DNA of 64,000 bases from assembly GCF_002165305.2 (NCBI RefSeq), contig NZ_CP032286.1, positions 372,001-436,000 on the forward strand. The letters run 5' to 3'. The stretch comes from Acinetobacter sp. WCHA55 (GTDB lineage Bacteria > Pseudomonadota > Gammaproteobacteria > Pseudomonadales > Moraxellaceae). Position numbers and translations under genes: made by a program. The notes under the pieces were generated by a model. The model was not told the DNA's origin. It ran no database searches and worked only from the letters and a program-made list of their open reading frames with translations. This document shows, piece after piece, positions 9,886 to 19,067 of the stretch (positions are counted from its first letter, which is position 1; every line of letters starts with the position of its first letter).

Positions 9886-11787
9886 ATGTTGTATACAGAA
9901 ATACCAGCTCATCGCCCTGTAACACCGTTGTTGGATACGATTGATCATCCTCAACAACTTCGCTTGCTTGAGCAAAGTCAATTAGCACAAGTGGCAGACG
10001 AGCTACGTCAATTTATTCTGTATGCCGCAGGACAAAGTGGGGGACACTTTGGTGCAAACCTTGGTGTGGTCGAGCTCACCGTGGCATTGCATTATTGTTT
10101 TAACACACCAAATGACCGCTTAATTTGGGATGTCGGTCATCAAGCCTATCCGCATAAAGCTTTGACTGGGCGTCGTGAACAGCTGACGACGATTCGTGCC
10201 AAAGATGGTTTAGCTGCCTTTCCTGCACGTGATGAATCGGTATTTGATACTTTTGGTGTTGGACATTCTTCGACCGCGATTTCAGCAGGTTTGGGGATGG
10301 CACTGGCACGTCGTTATCAAAATGATCCATGTGAAGTGGTCGCAATCATTGGCGATGGGGCGATGACTGCAGGTATGGCTTTTGAAGCCATGAACGATGC
10401 AGTCGCACATGATGCCGACGTGATGGTGGTGCTGAATGACAACGATATGTCGATTTCGTGCAGCACTGGTGGTTTTGCAAAACATCTGGCTTCGATTTGG
10501 GAAAGTGGACAGTCCATTAATATCTCAGATGATGGCGAAGCTTATGTGCAGCCACATCCTGAATGGACTTATAACTCGCGTCTGCATAGTGCAGCCACAG
10601 ATGCGGCCGACAACGTTTTTAAAGCGATTGGTTTTGATTACTTTGGGCCTTTCGATGGGCACGATGTCGAGCAGTTGACACAAGTCTTTACCGCATTAAA
10701 AAAACGTAAAGGGCCACGTTTAATTCATGTCTATACCAAAAAAGGCAAAGGCTTTGCCCCAGCTGAAGCTGACCAAATTAAATATCATGCAATTACAAAA
10801 ATAAATGCTACAGCATCTAGCAATACTGCACCGAAGTATTCAGATGTCTTTGGTCAGTGGTTATGTGATGAAGCCGCACAAGATGAGCGTTTGTTAGCGA
10901 TTACCCCTGCCATGTGCGAAGGCTCAGGTATGGTAGGTTTTGCGAAACAGTATCCAGAGCGCTTTTTTGATGTCGCGATTGCAGAACAGCATGCTGTAAC
11001 TTTGGCAGCGGGCATGGCGTGTGAAGGCCTAAAACCTGTGGTTGCAATCTACTCGACTTTCTTGCAACGTGGCTATGATCAATTGATTCATGATGTGGCC
11101 CTACAAAACCTAGATGTCACTTTTGGTATCGACCGTGCAGGCTTAGTGGGTGAAGATGGGCCGACTCATGCTGGGGCCTATGACTATGCCTTCATGCGCA
11201 CCGTACCGAATTTGGTGCTTATGGCACCTAAAGACGAAAATGAATGTCGTCAAATGTTGCATACTGCTTATTTATACAATGGTCCTGCCGCAGTGCGTTA
11301 CCCACGTGGTAATGGTCTCGGAGTGGAGATTCAACAACAGATGACCCCAATGGAAATTGGTCAGGCTGAAATTGTCGCGAGTTTTAATGATGCCCAAGAT
11401 GACGTTATTAGCATTCTTGCCTTTGGTAGTCGTGTTCAGGCCGCAGTAGAGGCAGCACAGAAATTGGCTGAACAAGATTTAGCGGTTCGTGTGGTGAATA
11501 TGCGCTTTGTGAAACCGCTTGATGAAAAGATGATAGCGACTTTAGCACCATCAACAGCTTTATTTGTCACAGTTGAAGAACATGCGGTGATGGCGGGTGC
11601 GGGCAGTGCAGTCAATGAATATTTGGCACAGGCTCAAATCGTGAAACCAATGTTAAATCTCGGTTTAGAGGATACCTTCATGCATCAAGCCACGCATGCG
11701 CAAATGTTGCATCAGGCGGGACTAGATGCGGAAGGCATTGAAAGCTCGGTGCGCCAAGCTTGGTCGAAACTTGTACATGTGGTTTAA
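9886..11787 (+). CDS. dxs: 1-deoxy-D-xylulose-5-phosphate synthase
   Basis: 633 aa thiamine-diphosphate enzyme that condenses pyruvate and glyceraldehyde 3-phosphate, the first step of the MEP isoprenoid pathway. Seen motifs are [30 protein letters not shown], the ThDP/Mg motif beginning [22 protein letters not shown], the transketolase Pyr-domain catalytic Glu in [11 protein letters not shown], and RYPRGN. Start chosen at ATG 9886 ([14 protein letters not shown]); an in-frame upstream codon at 9856 would add 10 residues not typical of Dxs. Followed by a terminator, then suhB. Confidence 0.96.
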   Translation: MLYTEIPAHRPVTPLLDTIDHPQQLRLLEQSQLAQVADELRQFILYAAGQSGGHFGANLGVVELTVALHYCFNTPNDRLIWDVGHQAYPHKALTGRREQLTTIRAKDGLAAFPARDESVFDTFGVGHSSTAISAGLGMALARRYQNDPCEVVAIIGDGAMTAGMAFEAMNDAVAHDADVMVVLNDNDMSISCSTGGFAKHLASIWESGQSINISDDGEAYVQPHPEWTYNSRLHSAATDAADNVFKAIGFDYFGPFDGHDVEQLTQVFTALKKRKGPRLIHVYTKKGKGFAPAEADQIKYHAITKINATASSNTAPKYSDVFGQWLCDEAAQDERLLAITPAMCEGSGMVGFAKQYPERFFDVAIAEQHAVTLAAGMACEGLKPVVAIYSTFLQRGYDQLIHDVALQNLDVTFGIDRAGLVGEDGPTHAGAYDYAFMRTVPNLVLMAPKDENECRQMLHTAYLYNGPAAVRYPRGNGLGVEIQQQMTPMEIGQAEIVASFNDAQDDVISILAFGSRVQAAVEAAQKLAEQDLAVRVVNMRFVKPLDEKMIATLAPSTALFVTVEEHAVMAGAGSAVNEYLAQAQIVKPMLNLGLEDTFMHQATHAQMLHQAGLDAEGIESSVRQAWSKLVHVV

Positions 11788-11822
11788 GCGCCGTTTTTAA
11801 ATTTTAGAAACATTTTTTACCT

Positions 11823-11859
11823 AAAAGCCCCGATCTTTGGTAAGATACGCGGGCTTTTA
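11823..11859 (+). terminator. Rho-independent terminator after dxs
   Basis: AAAAGCCC...GGGCTTTT outer stem with an inner ATCTT/AAGAT stem. It sits only 45 bp before the suhB start. Confidence 0.7.
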
Positions 11860-11903
11860 TGCATTATTCTTTATCAATATCTTCAAATTGTAGTGGGTGT
11901 TCA

Positions 11904-12734
11904 ATGGAACCTATGGTGGTGATGGCTGCGCGTGCGGCTCAATTAGTCGGTCAAGAGCTTTTAAAAGCGCATCAAAATCGTCATAAGCTCGATCTACAAG
12001 TCGAAGAAAAAGGAATTGATGGTCCTGTAACGCGTGTAGACCGTTATTTGGAACAATTGGCTATCGATACCCTACGTAAAAGCTATAAAAATCACAGCTT
12101 CCTTGGTGAAGAGTTTGGTTTCCAAGAAGGTAAAGGTCACGACGCAGATTGGTGTTGGATTATTGACCCACTTGATGGCACTTTAAACTTCATTAACGGT
12201 GTTCCTCACTTCTGTATCTCTATTGCAGTTCAACATAAAGGCATTACTCAACACGGTGTAATTTATGACCCTGTGAAAGATGAGTTGTTCTCTGCGAGTC
12301 GTGGTCGTGGTGCCATGATGAACCAACGCCGTATTCGTGTAAATGTGAAAGACAGCCTTGAAAATACATTCATGTCTGTGGGGCATGCTTATCGTGCAAA
12401 ACGTAATGGTGAAGTGATTTCTTATGCAAAAAATCATTTTGAATCATTGTTAAATGTGACTGAAGCTGGTGCGCAATACCGTCGTACAGGTTCAGCGGCA
12501 TTAGATTTGGCATATGTGGCAGCGGGTCGTTTCGATGCATATTTCGAACTTGGCTTAAAGCCTTGGGATATCGCAGCTGGTGAGTTGATCGTGAAAGAAG
12601 CGGGCGGTACCGTGGTTGATGCACGTGGTGGTAGCGAATCTATGGAAAATGGCCAAGTATTGGCATGTTCTATGAAGCTGTTGAAGCCTCTAATGAAAGC
12701 AGTTGTACCTGCTTGGGGTGAGGCTGCTAAGTAA
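11904..12734 (+). CDS. suhB: Inositol-1-monophosphatase family protein SuhB
   Basis: 276 aa. The metal-dependent phosphatase fold shows LGEEFG (metal Glu), WIIDPLDGTLNFINGVPHF (the IMPase signature, Asp and Thr ligands) and KPWDIAAGELIVKEAGG near the C-terminus. In E. coli SuhB also binds the NusA-NusG-RNA polymerase antitermination complex and supports rRNA synthesis; that role is known for the family, not shown here. Start chosen at ATG 11904 (MEPMVVMAARAA), aligned with the E. coli N-terminus MHPMLNIAVRAA; an upstream ATG at 11859 would add 15 residues overlapping the dxs terminator. Confidence 0.93.
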   Translation: MEPMVVMAARAAQLVGQELLKAHQNRHKLDLQVEEKGIDGPVTRVDRYLEQLAIDTLRKSYKNHSFLGEEFGFQEGKGHDADWCWIIDPLDGTLNFINGVPHFCISIAVQHKGITQHGVIYDPVKDELFSASRGRGAMMNQRRIRVNVKDSLENTFMSVGHAYRAKRNGEVISYAKNHFESLLNVTEAGAQYRRTGSAALDLAYVAAGRFDAYFELGLKPWDIAAGELIVKEAGGTVVDARGGSESMENGQVLACSMKLLKPLMKAVVPAWGEAAK

Positions 12735-12761
12735 TAGCATGCAGATCGTGTTTTAAGACAT

Positions 12762-12791
12762 GAAAAAGCCCTCATAAGAGGGCTTTTTCTT
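12762..12791 (+). terminator. Rho-independent terminator after suhB
   Basis: AAAAAGCCCTC-ATAA-GAGGGCTTTTT. The following 12792-13172 (about 380 bp) holds no gene I can support. Confidence 0.9.
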
Positions 12792-13172
12792 TGATAAGGA
12801 TGAAAAAAATAAAGGCCTTTGTAGTGATTTACTTTATGGCTTTAACCGCTGTTAGATGATAAATCATGGGCAGTACCAAATTCTGATCTGCGCTTAATCG
12901 AGATCACGCTATAAATAAAGTAGCTTAGAATCAGCCAAAGGCACCTATTAAGTTTGCTCTTTAAGGCAGTATTACTGACCTGTGTTACCTTGCCACATCG
13001 TGATAGTACTAGAATAAGTGTTCGTAAAATGAATTGCAGCTCATGCTAGTCAAGTTGAGGAAATAGCAAAGAATACTATTCAATATTTTTCTAGATGGTC
13101 AAAAAAATTGAAGTGAAAACCTGTATTTATTCAATGTTTGATAAAAATATTGTATCAATTTTAAGAAAAGAG

Positions 13173-13200
13173 GTGACTTTTGAAAATATCCTGCTATAAT
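13173..13200 (+). promoter_or_regulatory. Extended -10 promoter for the DEAD-box helicase
   Basis: GTGACT (13173-13178), 16-bp spacer ending in TGC, then a perfect TATAAT (13195-13200). Transcription from here would give an untranslated leader of about 270 nt. Confidence 0.6.
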
Positions 13201-13206
13201 CCGCCC

Positions 13207-13476
13207 ACGCACTAAATTTCGTTCATTACCTGAACATTCTCTTCTATCATTGTGTATGCGCGTCCGGTCCAAAGAGAGGACATTATTTCGCGCCCCACCC
13301 AATCGCTTAAGCGATTCCTTCAGGTTGCGGCTGTAATCAAATGTGCGTTATACGCATCGTCGTTCTCGGATCGCCGCTGATTCTATATTTTCAGCGATTA
13401 TTGCTGTGCCGCTTTTTGCCGATGTCCATCTGATTTTATTTTTAATGGAGCACCCATTTTTCGGGTGAAATACTCT
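13207..13476 (+). promoter_or_regulatory. Long structured 5' leader of the RNA helicase gene
   Basis: No gene is seen here. The leader holds a perfect 16-bp palindrome AATCGCTTAAGCGATT (13301-13316), a hairpin TGCGT-TAT-ACGCA (13344-13356), a hairpin CGCTGA/TCAGCG (13375-13396) and a CACCC/GGGTG hairpin (13451-13467) whose 3' arm overlaps the likely ribosome site GGTGA. Long leaders are known for cold-inducible DEAD-box helicase and cold-shock mRNAs, so an autoregulatory or temperature-responsive role is an inference. Confidence 0.45.
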
Positions 13477-15339
13477 ATGAGCAAGACTTTTGCTGAATTT
13501 CCTTTACACGAATCGTTACAACAAGCTCTACAAAGCCTAGGATTTACGTCCCCTACGCCAGTTCAGGAACAATCTATTCCTGCAGCTTTAGACGGTAAAG
13601 ACCTTTTAGTATCGAGCCAAACTGGTTCAGGTAAAACTGCAGCGTTTTTATTACCAACGTTAAATGCACTTGCAGGTCAAGAAACTTTCGTTCCGTTCAA
13701 AGAACGTATGAAAGCAATTACTCAACCGAATATTCTGGTTCTTTGCCCAACACGTGAGTTGGCACAACAGGTCAGCCAAGACGCAATTGGATTTGTTCGC
13801 CACATGAAAGGCGCACGTATTGCAGCGATCATGGGTGGTATGCCATTTGGTAAACAAATCCAACAGTTAAAGGGCGCGCAAGTTGTTGTTGCAACACCAG
13901 GTCGTTTACTTGACCTTGTGAACCGTCGTCAAATCAAACTTGATTTGGTTGATGCTTTAATTGTGGACGAAGCAGACCGTATGCTTGACCTAGGTTTCTC
14001 TGAAGACTTAGAAGCGATTAGTGACCTTGCTGCAAACCGTAAACAAACTTTAATGTTCTCTGCAACATTTGCACCACGTATCATCACACTTGCTGAACGC
14101 ATGATGAATGATCCTGAACGTATTGCAATTGAAACAGGTCATTCTACAAATACAGACATCACTCAGACTTTACACTGGACTGATGGTTTCGAGCACAAGA
14201 AAAAACTTTTAACTCACTGGTTGAGCGAAGAAGATCTTGATCAAGCAGTTGTTTTCGCGTCTACACAAGAAGACACAGACATGCTTGCTGAAGAATTAGC
14301 TGAAGCAGGTCACTCAGTGGTTGCACTTCACGGTGCAATGCCACAAACCGTACGTAACCGTCGTTTACGTAGCATCCGCGAAGGTCGTGCAAAAATCTTG
14401 GTTGCAACTGATGTTGCTGCACGTGGTTTAGACGTACCAACAATTTCACACGTCATTAACTTCGGGCTTCCAATGAAGAATGAGGACTATGTACACCGTA
14501 TTGGTCGTACAGGTCGTGCGGGTCGTACTGGTAAAGCAATTACTTTAGCAACTTACCGTGAACGCGGTAAAATCCGTGCTTTAGAAGACTACTTAGATGC
14601 ACGTTTAGAAGTATCTGAAATTGAAGGTTTAGAGCCATCTCCACCTCCAGCACGTTCTGGTCGTGATGGTGGTCGTGGTCGCAATGGCGGTGGTCGTCGT
14701 GATGGCGGTCGTGGCGGGTTTGGTGGCGGTCGTCGTTTTGAAGGCGAAAGCAACTTTAAACGTCGTGAAGGTAGTCGTGATGGCGAACGCCGTTCATTCG
14801 GTGGTGAAGATCGTCCACGTCGCGAATTTAACAATGATCGTCCACGTCGTGAAGGTGGTTTTGAAGACCGTCCACGTCGCGAATTTAACAACGATCGTCC
14901 ACGTCGTGAAGGTGGTTTTGAAGATCGTCCACGTCGCGAATTTAACAATGATCGTCCACGTCGTGAAGGTGGTTTCGAAGACCGTCCACGTCGCGAATTT
15001 AACAACGATCGCCCGCGTCGCGAAGGTGGTTTCAACGATAAGCCGCGTTTTGACTCAAATGATGACAACCGCGGTAATCGTGTAGACTACAAACCACGTC
15101 GTGAAGGTTCTTTTGGTGACCGTCCAAAACGTGATTTTGGTGATCGTCCACAACGTCGCGAAGGTGGTTTTGGCGACCGTCCAAAGCGTGATTTTGGTGA
15201 TCGTCCACAACGTTCTTTCGGTGATGACCGTCCTAAGCGTACTTTTGGTGGCGAAGACCGTCCTAAGCGTGAATTTAACTCAGATCGTCCACGCACTGAA
15301 GGTGGTTTTGACCGTCCACGTCGTAAGTTTAACGACTAA
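13477..15339 (+). CDS. DEAD-box ATP-dependent RNA helicase with Arg/Gly-rich repetitive tail
   Basis: 620 aa. The helicase core occupies about residues 1-380: Q motif (FTSPTPVQEQ), Walker A SQTGSGKTAAF, PTRELA, TPGR, DEAD in VDEADRMLDLGF, SATFAP, and motif VI HRIGRTGRAGR. Residues about 390-620 form a low-complexity basic tail dominated by DRPRR, GGF and RREFNND units, including four near-identical 19-residue repeats at about residues 445-520. Such tails bind RNA non-specifically in the RhlE, CsdA and SrmB groups; which of these applies cannot be fixed. ATG 13477 starts MSKTFAEFPL; a GTG at 13465 is in frame but lies in the hairpin. A terminator follows. Confidence 0.93.
   Translation: MSKTFAEFPLHESLQQALQSLGFTSPTPVQEQSIPAALDGKDLLVSSQTGSGKTAAFLLPTLNALAGQETFVPFKERMKAITQPNILVLCPTRELAQQVSQDAIGFVRHMKGARIAAIMGGMPFGKQIQQLKGAQVVVATPGRLLDLVNRRQIKLDLVDALIVDEADRMLDLGFSEDLEAISDLAANRKQTLMFSATFAPRIITLAERMMNDPERIAIETGHSTNTDITQTLHWTDGFEHKKKLLTHWLSEEDLDQAVVFASTQEDTDMLAEELAEAGHSVVALHGAMPQTVRNRRLRSIREGRAKILVATDVAARGLDVPTISHVINFGLPMKNEDYVHRIGRTGRAGRTGKAITLATYRERGKIRALEDYLDARLEVSEIEGLEPSPPPARSGRDGGRGRNGGGRRDGGRGGFGGGRRFEGESNFKRREGSRDGERRSFGGEDRPRREFNNDRPRREGGFEDRPRREFNNDRPRREGGFEDRPRREFNNDRPRREGGFEDRPRREFNNDRPRREGGFNDKPRFDSNDDNRGNRVDYKPRREGSFGDRPKRDFGDRPQRREGGFGDRPKRDFGDRPQRSFGDDRPKRTFGGEDRPKREFNSDRPRTEGGFDRPRRKFND
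14809..15036 (+). repeat. Four tandem 57-bp coding repeats in the helicase tail
   Basis: Units start at 14809, 14866, 14923 and 14980. Each encodes DRPRREFNNDRPRREGGFE with only a few synonymous changes and one change in the last unit. Degenerate related units continue to the stop codon. Confidence 0.9.
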
Positions 15340-15351
15340 TTCTGAATAAAT

Positions 15352-15383
15352 AAAAAAACCAGTGGAAACGCTGGTTTTTTTTT
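15352..15383 (+). terminator. Rho-independent terminator after the helicase
   Basis: AACCAG-TGGAAACG-CTGGTT with flanking A- and T-runs (nine T). The stretch from here to 15741 (about 360 bp, AT-rich) shows only a small CGTCA/TGACG hairpin (15478-15494) and the presumed mla promoter region. Confidence 0.85.
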
Positions 15384-15741
15384 GTCTACAGCTGTAAAAA
15401 AATAAATTAAAATGTATACTGAGTCATATTTTAATTGTATTGATAATAGTGATGCACAATAATGAGGTTGAACCAATCGTCACACTCCCTGACGTGAAAG
15501 AGGTCAATATGGCACATTATCTCGGTTTTTTTTTATTGATTTGTAATATCCTTTTCTTTGTTTATAGTCGTTATGGATGAAGTAATTCATCTTATGTAGC
15601 TTGTTTTCGCCGTTCAAATAAATATAAATACAACCAACTGGAATCAATTCGTGCACAAAATTAGACACGGAATACGCTAACATATCGTTTTTTAATCCTT
15701 TATAGTATGCATGCTGAAAAAATGCAGGAAAACGCACAGCT

Positions 15742-16560
15742 ATGAATAATCAAGCGCCTCTGACTGCTCAAGCCCTCATTGAGGTCAAAGACCTGAGCTT
15801 TAAACGAGGGGAACGTGTCATTTATGATCAGGTCAATTTAAAAATTCGACAGGGTCAAATTACGGGCATTATGGGACCATCGGGTACAGGTAAAACCACT
15901 TTACTGCGTTTAATTGGCGGTCAATTGACTCCCGACCAAGGTGAAGTGCTTTTTGATGGGCAAAATATTGCGAAAATGTCACGCAAAGAGTTATTCGCTG
16001 CGCGTGCGCGTATGGGTATGCTTTTTCAAAGTGGCGCATTGTTTACCGATATGTCGGTTTATGAAAATGTGGCCTTTCCAATAAGAGCACATACCAAGCT
16101 GCCTGAGCATTTACTGTCAGAAATTATATCTTTAAAGTTAGAGTCTGTCGGCTTGCGTGGCGCAGAACAGATGATGCCTTCTGAGCTCTCAGGCGGAATG
16201 AACCGTCGCGTAGCTTTGGCACGTGCAATTGCACTGGATCCTGAGCTGATCATGTACGATGAGCCATTTGCAGGACAAGATCCAATTGTGAAAGGTGTAC
16301 TTACACGTTTGATTCGATCGTTGCGAGAAGCACTTGATTTAACAACAATTATTGTTTCACATGATGTGGCTGAAACTTTATCGATTGCAGACTATATCTA
16401 TGTTGTTGCTGAAGGCAAGGTGCAAGGTGAAGGCACACCTGAACAACTACAAGCGAATGCCTCTCCATTTGTTAAACAGTTTTTAACAGGTGCAGTTGAA
16501 GGGCCTGTCGATTATCAATTTAGCCAAAAGGCATATCTAAGTACTGAGGTGCAAGCATGA
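15742..16560 (+). CDS. mlaF: Phospholipid ABC transporter ATP-binding protein MlaF
   Basis: 272 aa ATPase of the MlaFEDB inner-membrane complex, which moves phospholipids between inner membrane and the periplasmic carrier MlaC to keep outer-membrane asymmetry. Walker [11 protein letters not shown]-loop LFQSG, ABC signature [14 protein letters not shown], Walker [15 protein letters not shown]-loop SHD. First gene of a five-gene operon: its stop overlaps the mlaE start (ATGA at 16557). A TATAGT about 40 bp upstream could be the -10 of the operon promoter, but the -35 is poor. Confidence 0.95.
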   Translation: MNNQAPLTAQALIEVKDLSFKRGERVIYDQVNLKIRQGQITGIMGPSGTGKTTLLRLIGGQLTPDQGEVLFDGQNIAKMSRKELFAARARMGMLFQSGALFTDMSVYENVAFPIRAHTKLPEHLLSEIISLKLESVGLRGAEQMMPSELSGGMNRRVALARAIALDPELIMYDEPFAGQDPIVKGVLTRLIRSLREALDLTTIIVSHDVAETLSIADYIYVVAEGKVQGEGTPEQLQANASPFVKQFLTGAVEGPVDYQFSQKAYLSTEVQA

Positions 16561-17336
16561 ATGCGATAGCCCTCTTAGGTCGACGCGTGATTGAACGGGT
16601 TCGCGGCATTGGTGTTGCCAGCCTGATGTTATTACAAATTTTATTTTCGATGCCCACTGCTTTAGGTGTTCGGTTATTTGTTTACCAAATGTACCGTGTT
16701 GGGGTCTTATCGCTGCTCATTATTGTGGTGTCAGGGCTATTTATTGGTGCCGTACTCGGGTTACAGATGTATAGCATCTTGGTGACCTTTGGTAGTGAGG
16801 CGATGCTGGGTACAGCGGTTGCCTTAACCTTGCTTCGTGAGTTAGCACCTGTGGTTGCGGCATTGCTGTTTGCAGGTCGTGCCGGTTCTGCATTGACGGC
16901 TGAGATTGGCTTAATGAAAGCCACTGAGCAGTTGTCCAGTATGGAAATGATCGGGGTTGATCCACTTAAACGAGTAATCTCACCGCGACTTTGGGCAGGT
17001 ATTTTTAGTTTGCCGATGCTGTCTGTCATCTTTGCTGCGGTCGGGATTATGGGCGGTAAAATGGTGGGTGTGGACTTCTTGGGTGCAGATGAAGGCTCTT
17101 ACTGGAGTGGCATTCAAAGTAGCGTACAGTTCTATAAAGATGTCCTGAATGGCACCATCATTAAAAGTTTTGTTTTTGCTTTAATTTGTACATGGATTGC
17201 GGTATATCAAGGCTATGCCTGTGAACCGACATCTGAAGGTATTGCGACATCAACCACACGCACTGTGGTGTATTCATCGCTTTGTGTTTTAGGTTTTGAT
17301 TTTGTGTTGACTGCGGTCATGTTTGGAGGTGTTTAA
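16557..17336 (+). CDS. mlaE: Phospholipid ABC transporter permease MlaE
   Basis: 259 aa integral membrane permease with about five or six hydrophobic helices. It contains the MlaE-family core [21 protein letters not shown] followed by [23 protein letters not shown], the coupling region that contacts MlaF. It overlaps mlaF by 4 bp and its stop TAA shares one base with the mlaD start, pointing to translational coupling in the operon. Length equals that of E. coli MlaE (260 aa). Confidence 0.95.
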   Translation: MNAIALLGRRVIERVRGIGVASLMLLQILFSMPTALGVRLFVYQMYRVGVLSLLIIVVSGLFIGAVLGLQMYSILVTFGSEAMLGTAVALTLLRELAPVVAALLFAGRAGSALTAEIGLMKATEQLSSMEMIGVDPLKRVISPRLWAGIFSLPMLSVIFAAVGIMGGKMVGVDFLGADEGSYWSGIQSSVQFYKDVLNGTIIKSFVFALICTWIAVYQGYACEPTSEGIATSTTRTVVYSSLCVLGFDFVLTAVMFGGV

Positions 17337-18010
17337 TGAAATCACGTGCAAGTGAGCTGGCAGTCGGCATATTTGTCATTCTATTCGGTATCGCTTTGTT
17401 TTTTATTGCGATGCGAGTGAGTGGCTTGGTGGGATCAAATCTCAGTGATCGTTATGAAATGAGTGCAACCTTTGATAATGTAAATGGTTTAAAACCACGT
17501 GCGAAAGTGACGATGAGTGGGGTGAAAATTGGTCAAGTCGATCAAATAAGCTTAGACCCTGTGACACGTTTAGCGACGGTTTCTTTTTCTTTAGATGGTA
17601 AATTAACGACCTTTAATGCAGCACAACTCAAAGAAGTTGAAAAGAATGCACTTGAAGAGCTTCGTTATAGTAGTGACTATAGCGCTGCGGATGCTGCGCA
17701 ACAAAAAGAAATGGAAAAGCAACTTATTGCGAACATGAAGTCCATCACCAGCATTGATGAAGATGCTTATATTATGGTGGCAACCAATGGTCTACTCGGT
17801 GAGAAGTACTTGAAAATTGTTCCAGGGGGCGGTTTGAACTACGTTAAACGTGGTGAAAGCATTGGCAATACCCAAGGCACAATGGACCTAGAAGACTTAA
17901 TTACTAAATTTATTACGGGCGGTGCAGGTAAATCGAAAGATACCTCAGCAACAACTGAGCAACCTGAAACCGCTGAAACAGCAGATGCCAACGTGTCATT
18001 TGTTGAATGA
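17336..18010 (+). CDS. mlaD: MCE-domain lipid-binding protein MlaD
   Basis: 224 aa, single N-terminal transmembrane anchor (about residues 8-28), then a periplasmic MCE domain that forms a hexameric ring on MlaFE. Motifs are NVNGLKPRAKVTMSGVKIGQV and TNGLLGEKYLKIVPGG, the two halves of the MCE barrel. Between them (about residues 89-141) lies an extra charged, helix-prone segment absent from the 183-aa E. coli protein; such an insertion is typical of Acinetobacter MlaD. The C-terminal tail is Thr/Glu-rich. mlaC follows after 20 bp. Confidence 0.95.
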   Translation: MKSRASELAVGIFVILFGIALFFIAMRVSGLVGSNLSDRYEMSATFDNVNGLKPRAKVTMSGVKIGQVDQISLDPVTRLATVSFSLDGKLTTFNAAQLKEVEKNALEELRYSSDYSAADAAQQKEMEKQLIANMKSITSIDEDAYIMVATNGLLGEKYLKIVPGGGLNYVKRGESIGNTQGTMDLEDLITKFITGGAGKSKDTSATTEQPETAETADANVSFVE

Positions 18011-18030
18011 TTTGAAGAGGACCAATTGTA

Positions 18031-18666
18031 GTGAATACTTTATTGAAACAAACACTGACAGCTAGCATTTTAACTACAATGTTTGCGGGTACTGCTTTTG
18101 CAGCACCAAGTGAAGCACCACCTGCTTTTGTTAAAAAAGTGGCAGATGGCTTGATTGCCCGTTTAAAAGCAGATCATGCCAAGCTCCAAAACAACCCAGC
18201 TGCAGTGAAAACGATTGTTCGTCAAAACTTAGACCCATATGTGGATTCACAAGCATTTTCTCGTATTGTGATGGGGACTTATGCAACCAACCAATACAGT
18301 ACAGCAGCACAACGCGCGAAATTTGAAAACAATTTCCGTGAAACACTAATTGAAAACTACGGTTCTGCATTTGCGAAGTTTAGTAATCAGACATATACCA
18401 TCCGTCCGTATAAAGAAACCAATAGCAAGAACCCTGTGGTGACGATCGACTTTAATAACAAAGGCGAGAAGATTCCTGTATCTTTCCAGTTGGCGGATAA
18501 AGGCAACCAATGGAAAATCCGTAATATCAATGTGTCGGGTATCGACCTTGGTTTACAGTTCCGTAATCAGTTCGCGGCAACGGTTAAACGTAATGGCGGC
18601 GACCTAGATAAAGCGATTGCAAACTTCCAACCTGATGCAGAAGCAGCGGTTGAAAAGAAAAAATAA
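18031..18666 (+). CDS. mlaC: Periplasmic phospholipid carrier MlaC
   Basis: 211 aa starting at GTG 18031 behind an AGAGGA ribosome site. It has a signal peptide with an AFA-A cleavage site near residue 24. The mature protein is of the Tol-Tol-Ttg2/MlaC family (LDPYVDSQAFSRIVMGTYA, FRETLIENYGSAFAKF). It shuttles phospholipids between the outer-membrane MlaA complex and MlaFEDB. The C-terminus is Lys-rich. mlaA is not in this window. Confidence 0.94.
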   Translation: MNTLLKQTLTASILTTMFAGTAFAAPSEAPPAFVKKVADGLIARLKADHAKLQNNPAAVKTIVRQNLDPYVDSQAFSRIVMGTYATNQYSTAAQRAKFENNFRETLIENYGSAFAKFSNQTYTIRPYKETNSKNPVVTIDFNNKGEKIPVSFQLADKGNQWKIRNINVSGIDLGLQFRNQFAATVKRNGGDLDKAIANFQPDAEAAVEKKK

Positions 18667-18677
18667 GTAGGTGAAAG

Positions 18678-18965
18678 GTGATTAACTTTAGCAATCAGGA
18701 AATGCAGCTTTCAGGTCAGATTACCTATGACAATGCTGAAAGCTACTATCAACAAGGTTTGAAGGTGATGCAGTCACAGTCTTATCCTGTGGTGGTGAAT
18801 TTGGCCCAGCTTGAGCATGGTAGTACATTGGCACTGGCGGTTTTAGTACGTTGGTTGCGTCAAACACCAAATGCGCACAGTTTGCATTTTAAAGCTGTGC
18901 CTGAAAAAATGATGAAAATCATTCAAGCCTGTCATTTACAGGATGATCTCAAGTTAATCCCTTAA
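18678..18965 (+). CDS. mlaB: STAS-domain protein MlaB
   Basis: 95 aa cytoplasmic STAS domain that binds and stabilises MlaF in the Mla complex. The central segment VVNLAQLEHGSTLALAVLVRWLRQ contains the Asp/Gly-Ser-Thr loop region where MlaB contacts the ATPase. GTG start at 18678 with AGGTGAAAG just upstream. Last gene of mlaFEDCB, 11 bp after mlaC and directly followed by a terminator. Confidence 0.88.
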   Translation: MINFSNQEMQLSGQITYDNAESYYQQGLKVMQSQSYPVVVNLAQLEHGSTLALAVLVRWLRQTPNAHSLHFKAVPEKMMKIIQACHLQDDLKLIP

Positions 18966-18966
18966 A

Positions 18967-18996
18967 TAAAAAAAGCACCTTAAGGTGCTTTTTTTA
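18967..18996 (+). terminator. Rho-independent terminator of mlaFEDCB
   Basis: AAAAAAAGCACC-TTAA-GGTGCTTTTTTT hairpin right after mlaB. Confidence 0.9.
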
Positions 18997-19067
18997 TGAC
19001 TCAAGAAATGTAGCTTGTGAAAGGATATTTGCTTTGTATATAGCTTTAGCAAAGTATTAAAACGTGT

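Noticed and set aside
14809..15036. Regular 57-bp repeats considered as a CRISPR-like array
   Set aside because: Units are in frame, contiguous and coding for the helicase tail, with no spacers.
14589..15068. 159-residue Arg/Ser-rich frame on the minus strand within the helicase tail
   Set aside because: Produced by the repetitive, stop-poor coding sequence of the plus-strand helicase; no ribosome site and no independent motif.
15504..15737. 77-residue minus-strand frame before mlaF
   Set aside because: No ribosome site, no domain, AT-rich low-information sequence spanning the likely mla promoter.
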